Positions 1 through 7,509 are shown, counted from the stretch's first letter. The stretch: DNA of 19,833 nt from JBCAWW01 sp039024315 (GCA_039024315.1 JBCCQN010000153.1:1-19833), one strand, 5' to 3'. Notes: generated by a model not told the origin, from the letters alone. Numbers and translations: made by a program.

Positions 1-1
1 G

Positions 2-211
2 CAATATGGGATGTGGGGGAATCCTAAGTGGTCGGGAGATCGATTTAATGGAAGCTTTGCCAATATTGTACGCATCCGCAATTTTGATGAATGCAAAGTA
101 TCCTATGTAGCAGCTTCGGAGGGAGGCTTCGCGGGTTTTAAGTACCTATCCAAAAGAAATCGCGTAATGCTTGCCATAGCTGGCAAGGATTTGGGTAGCG
201 GCCGTGGCTAA
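2..211 (+). pseudogene. 3' end of an unknown gene interrupted by the IS630-type insertion
   Basis: A frame open from the left window edge runs through 109 with a plausible protein composition (WGNPKWSGDRFNG, then VRIRNFDECKVSYV) and then continues into the insertion sequence, antisense to the transposase, stopping at 209-211. The last roughly 33 codons are therefore IS-derived. If the IS is removed at the TA pairs 108-109 and 1201-1202, the frame continues V-L-R-F-I-G and stops at 1218-1220, a neat C-terminus ending in an alternating hydrophobic stretch. I do not recognise the family. The end resembles the last beta strand of a barrel protein, but that is only an impression. The product may still work with its altered tail. 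Most of the gene lies outside the window. Confidence 0.5.
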
Positions 212-820
212 GGTATCGATAGACTGATAATCGTGAAGTTCTAACCAGAAGTGTTTCAAGTGCTTCCATAGGATTTCAATGAGGTTTAGTTCTGGAGAGT
301 AAGCGGGTAAGAACTGAAGATAGACGCCCATTCTTTTCCAACGATTGCATTGAGCCATGACTTTCTTTGCGGTGTGAATCGTTGCCCGATCGAGCACGAT
401 GAGGGTTTTTCGGTTGACCTGCTGGGCGAATTGGTCGATGACGGCGATGATGCAGTCGGCATTGACCGCCCCTTCAAAGATGGTGGCCTTCAGATCCTGC
501 TTAATGGGAGAGAAAATACCGACAATCGTTCTGCCTCTTCCTCTTTGTGCTGGTAGCAGAGCAGTGGTATTTTTGGGCTGCCAGGCGTAGGGAACGTGTG
601 GGTTGAGATGAAGGCCGGTTTCATCAAGGTAATACAGATCTATTTCCGTTTGACGGGCCATTTGCTTCAGATGAGCCATTTCGGCCTCAAAGAACTCATA
701 GAGGACCGGATCACGCTGCTGTTTGAGCGAGTTGCGCAGGCGTTTCCAGACCATGCCGCCGCGACGCAAACTCGATTTGATAATCTTGGGGCTAAGTGGC
801 TTGCCCAACAACTCGCTCAT
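146..820 (-). CDS. IS630 transposase OrfB, DDE catalytic part
   Basis: A 224-residue catalytic domain of the IS630/Tc1-mariner superfamily. The expected triad is visible: D66 in LYYLDETGL, D144 in LIVLDRATIH, and E182 in YSPELNLIEILW, with 37 residues between the last two. These residues hold the two metal ions for cut-and-paste transposition. The coordinates start at an internal ATG. The open frame extends upstream (I-I-D-Q-A-Q-K-A-P-I-Q-Q before that methionine) into the end of OrfA, so the natural product is more likely the OrfAB fusion made by a -1 frameshift at the A8 run, about 340 residues, the usual size of a complete IS630 transposase. LDRA in place of the common LDNA is a small departure. 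The catalytic frame shows no internal stop. Confidence 0.9.
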   Translation of the reverse strand: MSELLGKPLSPKIIKSSLRRGGMVWKRLRNSLKQQRDPVLYEFFEAEMAHLKQMARQTEIDLYYLDETGLHLNPHVPYAWQPKNTTALLPAQRGRGRTIVGIFSPIKQDLKATIFEGAVNADCIIAVIDQFAQQVNRKTLIVLDRATIHTAKKVMAQCNRWKRMGVYLQFLPAYSPELNLIEILWKHLKHFWLELHDYQSIDTLATAATQILASYGKHYAISFG

Positions 821-873
821 TTGCTGGGTAAATTGCTTGACTTGCTGAATCGGAGCCTTCTGGGCTTGATCGA

Positions 874-1167
874 TTATTTTTTTTCCTCTGATGGGCTCAG
901 TCTCCGAGGTCGACCTGACTTGGGCGCATCTTCCAAGCCAGATAGACCTTCTGATTCCCAGCGATCAAACCAATCCCGAATCGTATCACGACGAACTTCG
1001 AAGATATCGGCTAATTGATCAATTTGATAGCCTTTGCCACTCAATAGCAAACAATGGCAGCGCTCCATCACCCGATTGCTAGCAGTACGACGTTTCAAAG
1101 AGATCAGGGAGGTGCGTTCTGAATCGTTCAGACTTATATATCTTGGCTTCATAATAAGAAGATACAA
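874..1167 (-). CDS. IS630 transposase OrfA, N-terminal helix-turn-helix part
   Basis: A 97-residue protein forming the DNA-binding half of the IS630 transposase. It holds a winged HTH-like region (GYQIDQLADIFEVRRDTIRDW, roughly residues 46-66) followed by the family linker GLEDAPKSGRPRRLSP. In the family this part binds the terminal inverted repeats. The frame ends E-E-K-K-stop directly at a run of eight A (877-884 on +), where a -1 shift joins it to OrfB. The first methionine (MYLLIMKP) gives the length quoted. The second, at residue 6, is an equally good start. The assignment rests on the linker, the linkage to a DDE domain and the frame arrangement. Confidence 0.85.
   Translation of the reverse strand: MYLLIMKPRYISLNDSERTSLISLKRRTASNRVMERCHCLLLSGKGYQIDQLADIFEVRRDTIRDWFDRWESEGLSGLEDAPKSGRPRRLSPSEEKK
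877..884 (-). promoter_or_regulatory. A8 slippery run for programmed -1 frameshift (or transcriptional slippage)
   Basis: On the coding strand the sequence is GAGGAAAAAAAATAATCG. In frame 0 it reads E-E-K-K-stop. After slipping back one base it reads E-E-K-K-I-I-D-Q and stays open into the DDE domain. Homopolymeric A runs of this length are the standard slippage signal in two-ORF IS elements. I did not identify a downstream stimulatory stem-loop. Confidence 0.8.
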
Positions 1168-1263
1168 ATTCCGCCGATCACGCGCTTTCTTCGGGATACC
1201 TACTTAGATTTATTGGTTAAGTTATCTTTTGTGTGACAGAGATGGAATCATAAGCATACAAGC

Positions 1264-1995
1264 ATGAAACACTATTACTTATTGTTGTGGGTATTGTTGA
1301 TCCCTGCTCTTCTTTTGGGGCAGGAAAATAGTAGCAAATCCAAACCAGAGAGTTATCGCAAAGCCCGCAAGAGACATGCGACTATGCAAATCAATGGGCT
1401 ATATGATGGAGGAGTATTACTGGTTCGCCTCAAGACCAAGCAAACCACTATCGACGCTCTCAGAGAGCGAGGAAAGTCTGAAAAAGCGGCCCAAATAGAA
1501 GAAGAGCAAAGACGCTACAACCAAGCTTTGATTGCTGCCTTCAAAGCAAAATTTGATTTTTGTCCTGTTTACTTTTTTTATAGCCATTATACCCAGCAAG
1601 TCAAACTAGGTAATTGGGACTCAGTCGCTTTTGTCAACGAAGCCTTACAAGCAGACGCTAGCATAAAGTTTGAAGATCCCTATTACTTAGTCGCCGAAAT
1701 TACTTCTGTGGTCGGAGACACCGCCAAATATTTTGACCATTATTATTATGAACCTACGGCCAATGGGCCTGAGCGGAAAGCCAGCTATTATGGTGGCAAT
1801 AATCTGGGTTTTGAAGCGCTAGTGATGAAGAGCGATCAGTTTATCCAACTGACACGACCCTTTCCGTACTATGAGCGATTATTACAAAAGTCTCTGCCAA
1901 CCATCGTAGGGGGGCTAAATGAAAGTTTGCATCGCTTCCATACCAAGACTCTCAAAAAAGAAAGGCGTAAAGCCTATCGCAATAATAGAAGCTAA
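1264..1995 (+). CDS. conserved secreted protein of unknown function
   Basis: A 243-residue protein with a clear signal peptide (KHYYLLLWVLLIPALLLG, cleavage likely before Q20). The mature part begins with a charged, probably helical stretch (RKARKRHATMQINGLYDGGV, then LKTKQTTIDALRERGKSEKA) and goes on to FDFCPVYFFYSHY, YFDHYYYEP and ERKASYYGGNNLGFEALV, and ends in a very basic tail (KKERRKAYRNNRS). The FCPVYFFYS and SYYGG..GF.ALV segments look like those of a conserved hypothetical family I remember from Flavobacteriia and Saprospiria, with no assigned function. No catalytic motif stands out. It starts 61 bases beyond the inferred IS edge, so the insertion may have changed its upstream region. 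Localisation (periplasm or outer surface) is inferred from the signal peptide only. Confidence 0.8.
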   Translation: MKHYYLLLWVLLIPALLLGQENSSKSKPESYRKARKRHATMQINGLYDGGVLLVRLKTKQTTIDALRERGKSEKAAQIEEEQRRYNQALIAAFKAKFDFCPVYFFYSHYTQQVKLGNWDSVAFVNEALQADASIKFEDPYYLVAEITSVVGDTAKYFDHYYYEPTANGPERKASYYGGNNLGFEALVMKSDQFIQLTRPFPYYERLLQKSLPTIVGGLNESLHRFHTKTLKKERRKAYRNNRS

Positions 1996-2060
1996 GCCCT
2001 AAGCAATTTTGTCTCTTCTGAAGAGTTATTTATTCAGGTCCTTTATCAAATCTACTGATT

Positions 2061-2891
2061 ATGAATATCTTAAGCACATTCGCTACTCTCAGCTTGCTAA
2101 CGGCTTTTTTGCTGCCTCAGCCGATCCAAAAAAGCGATACCTCCACGGGAGACTTCTACCTCGTAGAAAAGCAATATGAAGGCACCAATGTTGATGGTTA
2201 TAACCTCTATATCCCCCACTCCTGCAATAAAGATTCTGAAGCTTTTCCGGTGATTATGTTTTTTCACGGAGGTACGAGTGTTGGAGGAGGGAAAGTAGAT
2301 GTGGTTTACGAACGCAACCTTGCCAAATACCTCAAAGAGACGAGCGGTCTAGAAACGGAAATCAAACAGCTACGTCTCAATACTTTTGTTTACATCATTC
2401 CTCACATCAGCCAAGGTCAATTTTATCATGGGACCGCCGCCTATCCCCAAATCATTGCTGAAGTTGCTGCTGAATACAATATTGATGTTGATCGTGTCTA
2501 TCTTACTGGGCTTAGCCGCGGAGGCCATGGTACTTGGGGAGTCGCTAGTCGTATCCCCGAAAATTTTGCGGCCGTGGCGCCGCTTTGTGGGGGGCAGCAT
2601 GGCGTGGAAAGCTACGAGGGCTTCAAAAATCTCCCGATGTGGACCGCCCATAATTTGGCTGATCAGTCTGTTATGCATGCGGAGACCAAAGGAGCAGTAG
2701 AAAAGATCGAATTGATCAATGAGACCCCTTTCCATCACAGTAATAAGGTCAAAGAGGCTGATTATCAAAACCATCGCTATATCTTTACTTCCGGTTCGCA
2801 TCCTGTCAATAATCACAATGCTTGGTCCGAGGTTTATACCTCAGTGGAGTTTTATAAGTGGTTGCTGAGATTCGAGCGAGAGAGGGATTGA
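2061..2891 (+). CDS. exported alpha/beta-hydrolase, PHB-depolymerase/feruloyl-esterase-like
   Basis: A 276-residue serine hydrolase with an N-terminal signal sequence (about residues 1-20). The parts of the alpha/beta-hydrolase fold appear in order: the oxyanion strand FPVIMFFHGG (62-71), the nucleophile elbow GLSRGGHGTWG with S152, an acid in HNLADQSV (D201), and the catalytic histidine in NHNAW (H252). This arrangement matches COG4099-type esterases annotated as poly(3-hydroxybutyrate) depolymerase-like, which cut esters of polyesters or plant phenolics in the envelope or outside the cell. The true substrate cannot be told from sequence. It lies 65 bases after the secreted hypothetical protein and could be co-transcribed with it. 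The following gene is convergent. The start has no clear Shine-Dalgarno, as is usual in this phylum. Confidence 0.85.
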   Translation: MNILSTFATLSLLTAFLLPQPIQKSDTSTGDFYLVEKQYEGTNVDGYNLYIPHSCNKDSEAFPVIMFFHGGTSVGGGKVDVVYERNLAKYLKETSGLETEIKQLRLNTFVYIIPHISQGQFYHGTAAYPQIIAEVAAEYNIDVDRVYLTGLSRGGHGTWGVASRIPENFAAVAPLCGGQHGVESYEGFKNLPMWTAHNLADQSVMHAETKGAVEKIELINETPFHHSNKVKEADYQNHRYIFTSGSHPVNNHNAWSEVYTSVEFYKWLLRFERERD

Positions 2892-2895
2892 GTAG

Positions 2896-2919
2896 GGGCT
2901 TACCGCTGCGCGGAACGCT
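2896..2919. repeat. copy of a dispersed GC-rich intergenic repeat
   Basis: GGGCTTACCGCTGCGCGGAACGCT sits directly after the esterase stop. Its core CCGCTGCGCGGAACG (2903-2917) recurs exactly, inverted, at 13604-13618, and 19 of 23 bases match a direct copy at 13576-13598. Both sites are intergenic. A second motif nearby (about 2960-2990, CGAGAGAAGCGAGGAGAAAT) looks like the GAGCGAAGCGAGGA spacers I recall from many Bacteroidota intergenic regions. That second link is from memory only. Confidence 0.55.
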
Positions 2920-3074
2920 TATTTCTGGCGAAACGGCTTACATGCAGACACCTACCGCCATTCATTTCGAGAGAAGCGAGGAGAAATTTCTTGTTTAGCA
3001 AAATGTAATTCCATTGAGGGACCAAGGAAAGTACTAAAATTGCGCCTAACTAAGAGGAGGACTTTTCGTGCTAA

Positions 3075-4214
3075 TCAAAGCCAAAAACTAGTAAAACCAT
3101 CTTCTTCATAGCGTCGGTACATGAGGAGGAGTTTGCTGAGGGAACGAGGGTATTTGACTTGGGCGCGGCGTGGGTCCCCAATTTTTTGCATGATTTCATC
3201 TGCTCCCATCTGTTGGGAGAGTTTGGGTTGCTTGGGGCCTAGATATTGGATCAGCTCTCGGAGACATTGACCGAGGCGTCGCGAGCTACCTTGGATGCGA
3301 GGGAGAATCTTTTGTAGGATTTGATAATCGAGCCCTTCATTGGCCGTCAAGAGTTCGCTGATTTCATAGCGATTAAGCATATAAAAGGCAATCTCGTCGC
3401 GGATCCGATACCCAAACTGTAGATCGGCAGATTGGAGGATGGCATTTAATTCCATCAACACCAGCAGGCAAGGCCGTAATTGTTGGCGTTCTCCGGAGGA
3501 GATATCCTTGACATGAAGAAAACGTGCTCGGAGAAGGTCATTATAAACGTTCGCCAAAGGCGGTACCTCCTCACTCTCCGGCGGCCAATCTAACTGTATC
3601 TCATTCATCTCAATGGCATTGGCGCGGTCGAGTACTTTGCGGCTAAAAGGATGGGTGGTTTCATCCATATTGACAGTACCGATGAGATAGAGGTTTTCTG
3701 GGATACTGGCCTCGCTCAACACGGGGTGGCGTTTGCGGATAGCGCTACTCAACAAGGGCGCCGTAACAATCTGGTCTTCTTGCCATTGGCGACTCTCCAA
3801 TAGACTCAAAAAGCTGCTAAAATAGTACTCCACTCGCGCCAGATTCATTTCGTCGAGTATGACAAAATAGGGCGAGCTGGGGTCTGCCTGTGCTTCGAGT
3901 ATGACTTCGAGCAAGCTTTGTTGACGGAAGTTGCCCTCCACATCCTCATAGCCCAAAAGATCACTATCGTCAGTCCAATCGGGTCTGACGGGAATTAGGC
4001 GTACCTTGTCTCCATGGCCCAAGGATTGGGCGAGTAGGCGCGGTAATTGAGATTTGCCAGTGCCAGAGATGCCCGCCAAGATCACAAATGGTTTGGTCTG
4101 GAGGGATAAGAAAAAGTTTGCTACTTCTTGCTTAGCGTAGTAAAATCCCTGACCACTGATATATTCGTGGATATGTCCCAGTACAGTGCGTGTATGGTGT
4201 TGGGTAGCGAGCAT
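3075..4214 (-). CDS. McrB-like AAA+ ATPase (AAA_5 family), no McrC partner in view
   Basis: A 379-residue AAA+ protein. It has Walker A GISGTGKS (48-55), the family segment LIPVRPDWTDDSDLLGYEDV (73-92), Walker B FVILDEMNLARVEYYF (117-132, D121/E122), sensor 1 IGTVNMDETTHPFSRKV (N182) and an arginine-finger candidate at R197. The C-terminus ...EEDGFTSFW looks like the natural end of this subfamily, so the gene appears complete. Related ATPases normally sit next to a McrC/DUF2357-type nuclease partner and form type IV restriction complexes. Here the downstream neighbour is an unrelated convergent esterase. The start lies 4 bases after the cyclase stop, so the two are almost surely co-transcribed and perhaps translationally coupled. 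The N-terminal 45 residues are too short for a separate methyl-DNA-binding domain. Role unknown: an NTP-driven remodelling motor without a visible effector. Confidence 0.85.
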   Translation of the reverse strand: MLATQHHTRTVLGHIHEYISGQGFYYAKQEVANFFLSLQTKPFVILAGISGTGKSQLPRLLAQSLGHGDKVRLIPVRPDWTDDSDLLGYEDVEGNFRQQSLLEVILEAQADPSSPYFVILDEMNLARVEYYFSSFLSLLESRQWQEDQIVTAPLLSSAIRKRHPVLSEASIPENLYLIGTVNMDETTHPFSRKVLDRANAIEMNEIQLDWPPESEEVPPLANVYNDLLRARFLHVKDISSGERQQLRPCLLVLMELNAILQSADLQFGYRIRDEIAFYMLNRYEISELLTANEGLDYQILQKILPRIQGSSRRLGQCLRELIQYLGPKQPKLSQQMGADEIMQKIGDPRRAQVKYPRSLSKLLLMYRRYEEDGFTSFWL

Positions 4215-4218
4215 CGCT

Positions 4219-5304
4219 CTAAATTATGGATTTTTGTGGCAAATCAACACTAAAGACACCTACATGCTGCTCTTTACCCTTGAGTTCGATTTCACCGATG
4301 GGGTTAATATCAAAGCCTTGTTTGCTGAAAAGCATCTTTTGTAGCGGCCCTGAGATCAGGAGTTGTTTGCCGTAAATGTTGCATTGACCTTGGATACGGG
4401 CCGCAGTATTGAGAACATCGCCATGATATTCGATTTCTCTTCTCTCTTCGCCCACCTCAGCCACGGTGATTCGGCCTACATTGAGGCCTGCTTTGAACTC
4501 TGGCAGCAGACCATATTCACTTTCGTAATAGGGACGTTTGCGTTCTAAGAGCTGCCGGTAGGCAAAGTAGATCCGCAGACAGTTTTCATTGCGGAGTCCA
4601 GATTCTAGGTCCCAGCTCATGATGGCCTCGTCGCCCACGTATTTGTAGATCTGGGCTTCATAGGGGATCAAAAGACTGTTGAGATCAAAGAAACAATCTT
4701 GGAGCAGGCGTGAGTATCGAATATGGCCTAGCTTTTCGGCATGGGTGGTTGAGGCTTTGAGATCTAAAAACATGACGATCCGGTCGTCTTCGCGGGGATT
4801 GTGGTAGCGGCCCATGAGTAGCCCTTGCATCACTCCTGGACCAAATTTGCGACTGACCTGCCTAAAAAAGCTAAAGAGAGTACTCAACACCAATAAGTAT
4901 AACACTAGGCCGAGGAAAGGAAGACTTCGCATGTAGGCAAGATTGTAAGCAAAAGATTCGGCCCAATCCATACCGCCAAATAAGACTCCCGATAAAGTTG
5001 TAACCGGAATAAAGACTAAAAAGATGATGAAGAGGTCCGCTATAGTCTCGGTCAAGATCAAAAAACGGAAAGAGCGTCTGCGCGCTTGTCGATGTAAAAC
5101 AGATTGGTGAAAAACAGTGAGTAAAATACCTCCGACTGCCCCTCCAATGGTCGCAGTGATTGCATCACCGATTAGTTCAGATAGAGGGTAGCCTTCGGTT
5201 TCCCAAAATCGGACCATGCTGTAAACATTGACCCCAATGACAAAAAAGGCCATGGTCCATAATACTTCCTGTAATCGCCGCTGCGAACGATAAGATAGCG
5301 CCAT
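4219..5304 (-). CDS. membrane-anchored class III nucleotide cyclase (probable adenylate cyclase)
   Basis: A 361-residue protein with four predicted membrane helices (about 14-33, 44-68, 82-109, 118-147) followed by a cytoplasmic class III cyclase domain. The catalytic features are present: metal-binding D181 in MFLDLKAST and D225 in YKYVGDEA, and transition-state N299 and R303 in VLNTAARIQG. The purine-selecting pair is K221 and E292. Lysine at the first place points to ATP, while glutamate at the second is neither the textbook Asp/Thr of adenylate cyclases nor the Cys of guanylate cyclases. The FGPGV..GLL.GRYHNPREDD linker and the EYHGDVLNTAARIQ block are typical of a cyclase family common in Bacteroidota. 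It lies between a barrel protein (29 bases upstream) and the AAA+ ATPase (4 bases downstream). Likely product cAMP; target unknown. Confidence 0.88.
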   Translation of the reverse strand: MALSYRSQRRLQEVLWTMAFFVIGVNVYSMVRFWETEGYPLSELIGDAITATIGGAVGGILLTVFHQSVLHRQARRRSFRFLILTETIADLFIIFLVFIPVTTLSGVLFGGMDWAESFAYNLAYMRSLPFLGLVLYLLVLSTLFSFFRQVSRKFGPGVMQGLLMGRYHNPREDDRIVMFLDLKASTTHAEKLGHIRYSRLLQDCFFDLNSLLIPYEAQIYKYVGDEAIMSWDLESGLRNENCLRIYFAYRQLLERKRPYYESEYGLLPEFKAGLNVGRITVAEVGEERREIEYHGDVLNTAARIQGQCNIYGKQLLISGPLQKMLFSKQGFDINPIGEIELKGKEQHVGVFSVDLPQKSII

Positions 5305-5333
5305 AGAGGCAATTTACAGAATTACTGGAAAGT

Positions 5334-5957
5334 CTAATTGGCATTGAAGAGCCAATCGACACCTAGCCTGCCGCCTACTTGCCAATTTCGCTCGCTCGGA
5401 TGGGTAGGCATATAGTGGAGGCCTAAACCCATTTCAAAAATGAGGCCTTTCCAAAATCGGATATTTAGGCCTGCTACGGCGCTCATATCTTGGAAGCTGG
5501 CAGTGGCCAAGGGAGCAGGGATCTCGCTAAAATCTTGAGTTTCTTCAGCTGGATTTGAGCTGCGGTTATAATTGAGCTCAAGAAAATAGTTTAGGCGAAC
5601 GAAGAAGTCATCATCGCCTGCTTGACGACTGCCCCAATAGTACCGGATAAAGGCCCCATAACCATAATAGTTTTCGACTGGAGCTAGGTGCGTCCATGTC
5701 CATTCGTACTCGACTTGGATGCCGATGGCTAGGTTTTGCGAGGGGACAAAGGCGAGGCGGGGCCGGAGGCGGTAGTTGTGAAAGGATATACGTTCACCGG
5801 TATCAGGATTTTGGCCAATTCCTCCCTGACCACCTGTTTCAAAACCAAAGAGGAAGCTTTTAGCAGGAATAGGGGCATCATGTCTGATTTTTAGCAGTTG
5901 AGCATGGCCGAGATTCAACCCAAAGCATAGGCAAAGGGTAAAGAGGAGGGATCGCAT
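5334..5957 (-). CDS. small outer-membrane beta-barrel protein
   Basis: A 207-residue protein with a signal peptide ending LGHA-Q (cleavage about residue 19). The rest alternates hydrophobic and polar residues in strand-like runs: YRLRPRLAFVP, LAIGIQVEYEWTW, YGAFIRYYWGS, FFVRLNYFLELNYNR, MSAVAGLNIRFW, IFEMGLGLHYMP and WQVGGRLGVDWLFNAN. Aromatic residues flank the strands and the protein ends in a strand, as expected of an eight-strand OmpA/OmpX-type barrel. No enzyme motif is seen. It is the first gene of a tight three-gene set with the cyclase and the AAA+ ATPase. Whether it has a sensing or pore role there is not shown. It lies 61 bases downstream of the O-antigen-ligase-like gene, so a longer transcript is possible. 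Confidence 0.75.
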   Translation of the reverse strand: MRSLLFTLCLCFGLNLGHAQLLKIRHDAPIPAKSFLFGFETGGQGGIGQNPDTGERISFHNYRLRPRLAFVPSQNLAIGIQVEYEWTWTHLAPVENYYGYGAFIRYYWGSRQAGDDDFFVRLNYFLELNYNRSSNPAEETQDFSEIPAPLATASFQDMSAVAGLNIRFWKGLIFEMGLGLHYMPTHPSERNWQVGGRLGVDWLFNAN

Positions 5958-6018
5958 AGTTCTAAGTGTTTATGCGAAATAGCTCATTCTAGGAGAAAAA
6001 AAGTAGGAAGAAATTCCG

Positions 6019-7503
6019 TTATACTTCTCTTTGGGCGTGCACCACGATCGCCATAGAGAGGACAAAAAGAATATTGGTAGGCCATTGGGTGAGAATTTGG
6101 TGAGGATAATGTGCGAGCAGCAACACCAATATTACCGTCAAAAAACTACGATTATAGATCTTAGCGTTCCCCGCAGGGAGTCTAAAATAAGTCCGCACGC
6201 CAATCCAAAGAGCAGTACCAATCATCAATAAGAATAGCGCGAGGCCTACCCAGCCCATTTCTACCGCAGTCTGTATATAGCCAGAACGAGTCAAAAAGGC
6301 TGAGAATCGACTGTGAGGAGCATACCTTTCGCCAATTTCTCCGGTAGTACCAAGGCCCGAGCCCATGGCATGCTTTTGAATATGGGACTGCAGATAGCTG
6401 AGATTTTCCATTTGAATCTGATAATTCAGAGATTCTTCTGGATGAAAAGCCTTTTGGAAATTGCGGATGCTAGGGTTTTGGATGGGGGCAATCACAAACG
6501 CGGCTAAGAGGAGGGTCATAATGCCTGCGGCTGCCATCAAACGCTTGTCCATGCTCAGCAAAGCAAAGAAGATAAAGCCAGCCGGTAAGATGACAAAGGC
6601 CGTTCTGGTGCGACTCAGCACCATCGCTACAAACATAATCAGCATAGCCAAGACGATCAGACCCTTATGCCAAGATTTTAGGCTAGAATCAGCCAATACA
6701 CCTCCACTCAGTAAGATGGTCGAGGCCAGCAGGATGCCAAAGGTAGTAGGATCAAAGAATATAGAAAATACTCTAGGCCCGCCCCAAGTATAAAAATCAA
6801 GGAAGCGGTCTTTGTTCTCCAATAGCCAGTTTAGTTCATAGCTGGGAAGATCTCCTACTGCTTGGACAAAACCATACAAGCAACAAAGCGTGACCAAGCT
6901 AATCCAAAAGAAGGTGAAAAAGCGTAGGTCCTCAAACTTTTGCCAAGCAAATAAAGCGGCGAAAAATAGCAATAAAATCAAACCACTTTCCCTAAAGGCT
7001 TGCACCCAAGCCATTCCATTGGGGGCGAGAGGGTTGAAAAGTTGTAATCCCTGATAAGCTAGATAGATAGTCAATACGGCGCTCAGTCCGTTACGGAGAA
7101 AAGTCCAATCTCGTTCTCGGCTTTGCCGAACGAGTATGCCGAATAGCATGATCAATATGGTGGCGTCTAGATAGCTATCTAGGGGTAAGGTCGGCACAAA
7201 GCGCTCAAAAGAAGCTACTGCGAAGGCGCCCACACTCAGCACATAAATGCCAAAGCGAGCACTTAGCATCGCCCCCAACATGGCTGGCAACAAAATTACA
7301 TTGAGGAGAATTAACCAAGCGATGCGAGCTTCTGCGCTGACGATGGCATAAGAGAGCACGAGCGCAATGATACCGAGCACCAAATAACCGGTGGGGGTCT
7401 CGAGTTTGTCGAGGACCAATTGGTTTTTGATCCACTTGCGGAGAGTATAAGCCCTAGGACTACTATACTTTCGTCTGCCTACTTTGAAAAGGAAATGCTG
7501 CAT
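6019..7503 (-). CDS. O-antigen ligase/polymerase family membrane protein (Wzy/WaaL-like)
   Basis: A 494-residue polytopic membrane protein with roughly ten to twelve hydrophobic helices from residue 38 on, after a basic cytoplasmic N-terminus (KVGRRKYSSPRAYTLRKWIK). It has the O-antigen ligase (PF04932) hallmarks: GPRVFSIFFDPTTFG (242-256), SRTRTAF (297-303) at the end of a helix, and a large periplasmic loop with GSGLGTTG (381-388) and H397 in APHSRF. In the family these proteins polymerise or transfer lipid-linked polysaccharide on the outer face of the inner membrane. Ligase and polymerase cannot be separated by sequence alone. A 42-residue membrane protein ends 6 bases upstream of its start, indicating co-transcription, and a glycosyltransferase lies a little further upstream on the same strand. 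Confidence 0.85.
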   Translation of the reverse strand: MQHFLFKVGRRKYSSPRAYTLRKWIKNQLVLDKLETPTGYLVLGIIALVLSYAIVSAEARIAWLILLNVILLPAMLGAMLSARFGIYVLSVGAFAVASFERFVPTLPLDSYLDATILIMLFGILVRQSRERDWTFLRNGLSAVLTIYLAYQGLQLFNPLAPNGMAWVQAFRESGLILLLFFAALFAWQKFEDLRFFTFFWISLVTLCCLYGFVQAVGDLPSYELNWLLENKDRFLDFYTWGGPRVFSIFFDPTTFGILLASTILLSGGVLADSSLKSWHKGLIVLAMLIMFVAMVLSRTRTAFVILPAGFIFFALLSMDKRLMAAAGIMTLLLAAFVIAPIQNPSIRNFQKAFHPEESLNYQIQMENLSYLQSHIQKHAMGSGLGTTGEIGERYAPHSRFSAFLTRSGYIQTAVEMGWVGLALFLLMIGTALWIGVRTYFRLPAGNAKIYNRSFLTVILVLLLAHYPHQILTQWPTNILFVLSMAIVVHAQREV

Positions 7504-7509
7504 ATGTCG

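Larger units (their letters stand above)
108..1202 (-). mobile_element. IS630-family insertion sequence (two-ORF, frameshift type), boundaries tentative
   Basis: The element carries an HTH orfA and a DDE orfB in different frames on the - strand, the layout of frameshifting IS630 elements. IS630/Tc1/mariner elements insert at TA, and TA pairs lie at 108-109 and 1201-1202. Reading inward, the left end (from 110, GCAGCTTCGGAGGGAGGC) and the right end (from 1200, reverse complement GGTATCCCGAAGAAAGC) share the spaced pattern CG.AG..AG at equal distance from TA, then GCGG..TTT with a 5-base offset. That is an imperfect terminal inverted repeat at best. Independent support comes from the interrupted gene at the left edge, whose frame reaches a stop six codons on when this interval is removed. 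Length between the TA pairs is about 1.09 kb, normal for the family. No stop or deletion is seen in the catalytic ORF, so the copy may be active. Confidence 0.6.

Noticed and set aside
596..1018. 140-residue + strand frame over the transposase
   Set aside because: It is antisense to the OrfA/OrfB junction of a clear IS630 transposase.
2370..2816. 148-residue - strand frame inside the esterase
   Set aside because: It is antisense to a gene with complete catalytic motifs, and its own sequence shows no recognisable domain.
3075..4214. A type IV McrBC restriction system
   Set aside because: Only the ATPase is present; there is no McrC-like nuclease gene and no N-terminal DNA-recognition domain.
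3075..5304. A complete CBASS or Pycsar defence system
   Set aside because: The cyclase is a multi-TM class III enzyme of a widespread Bacteroidota type, not a CD-NTase or a stand-alone PycC, and no TIR, nuclease, phospholipase or pore effector is next to it.
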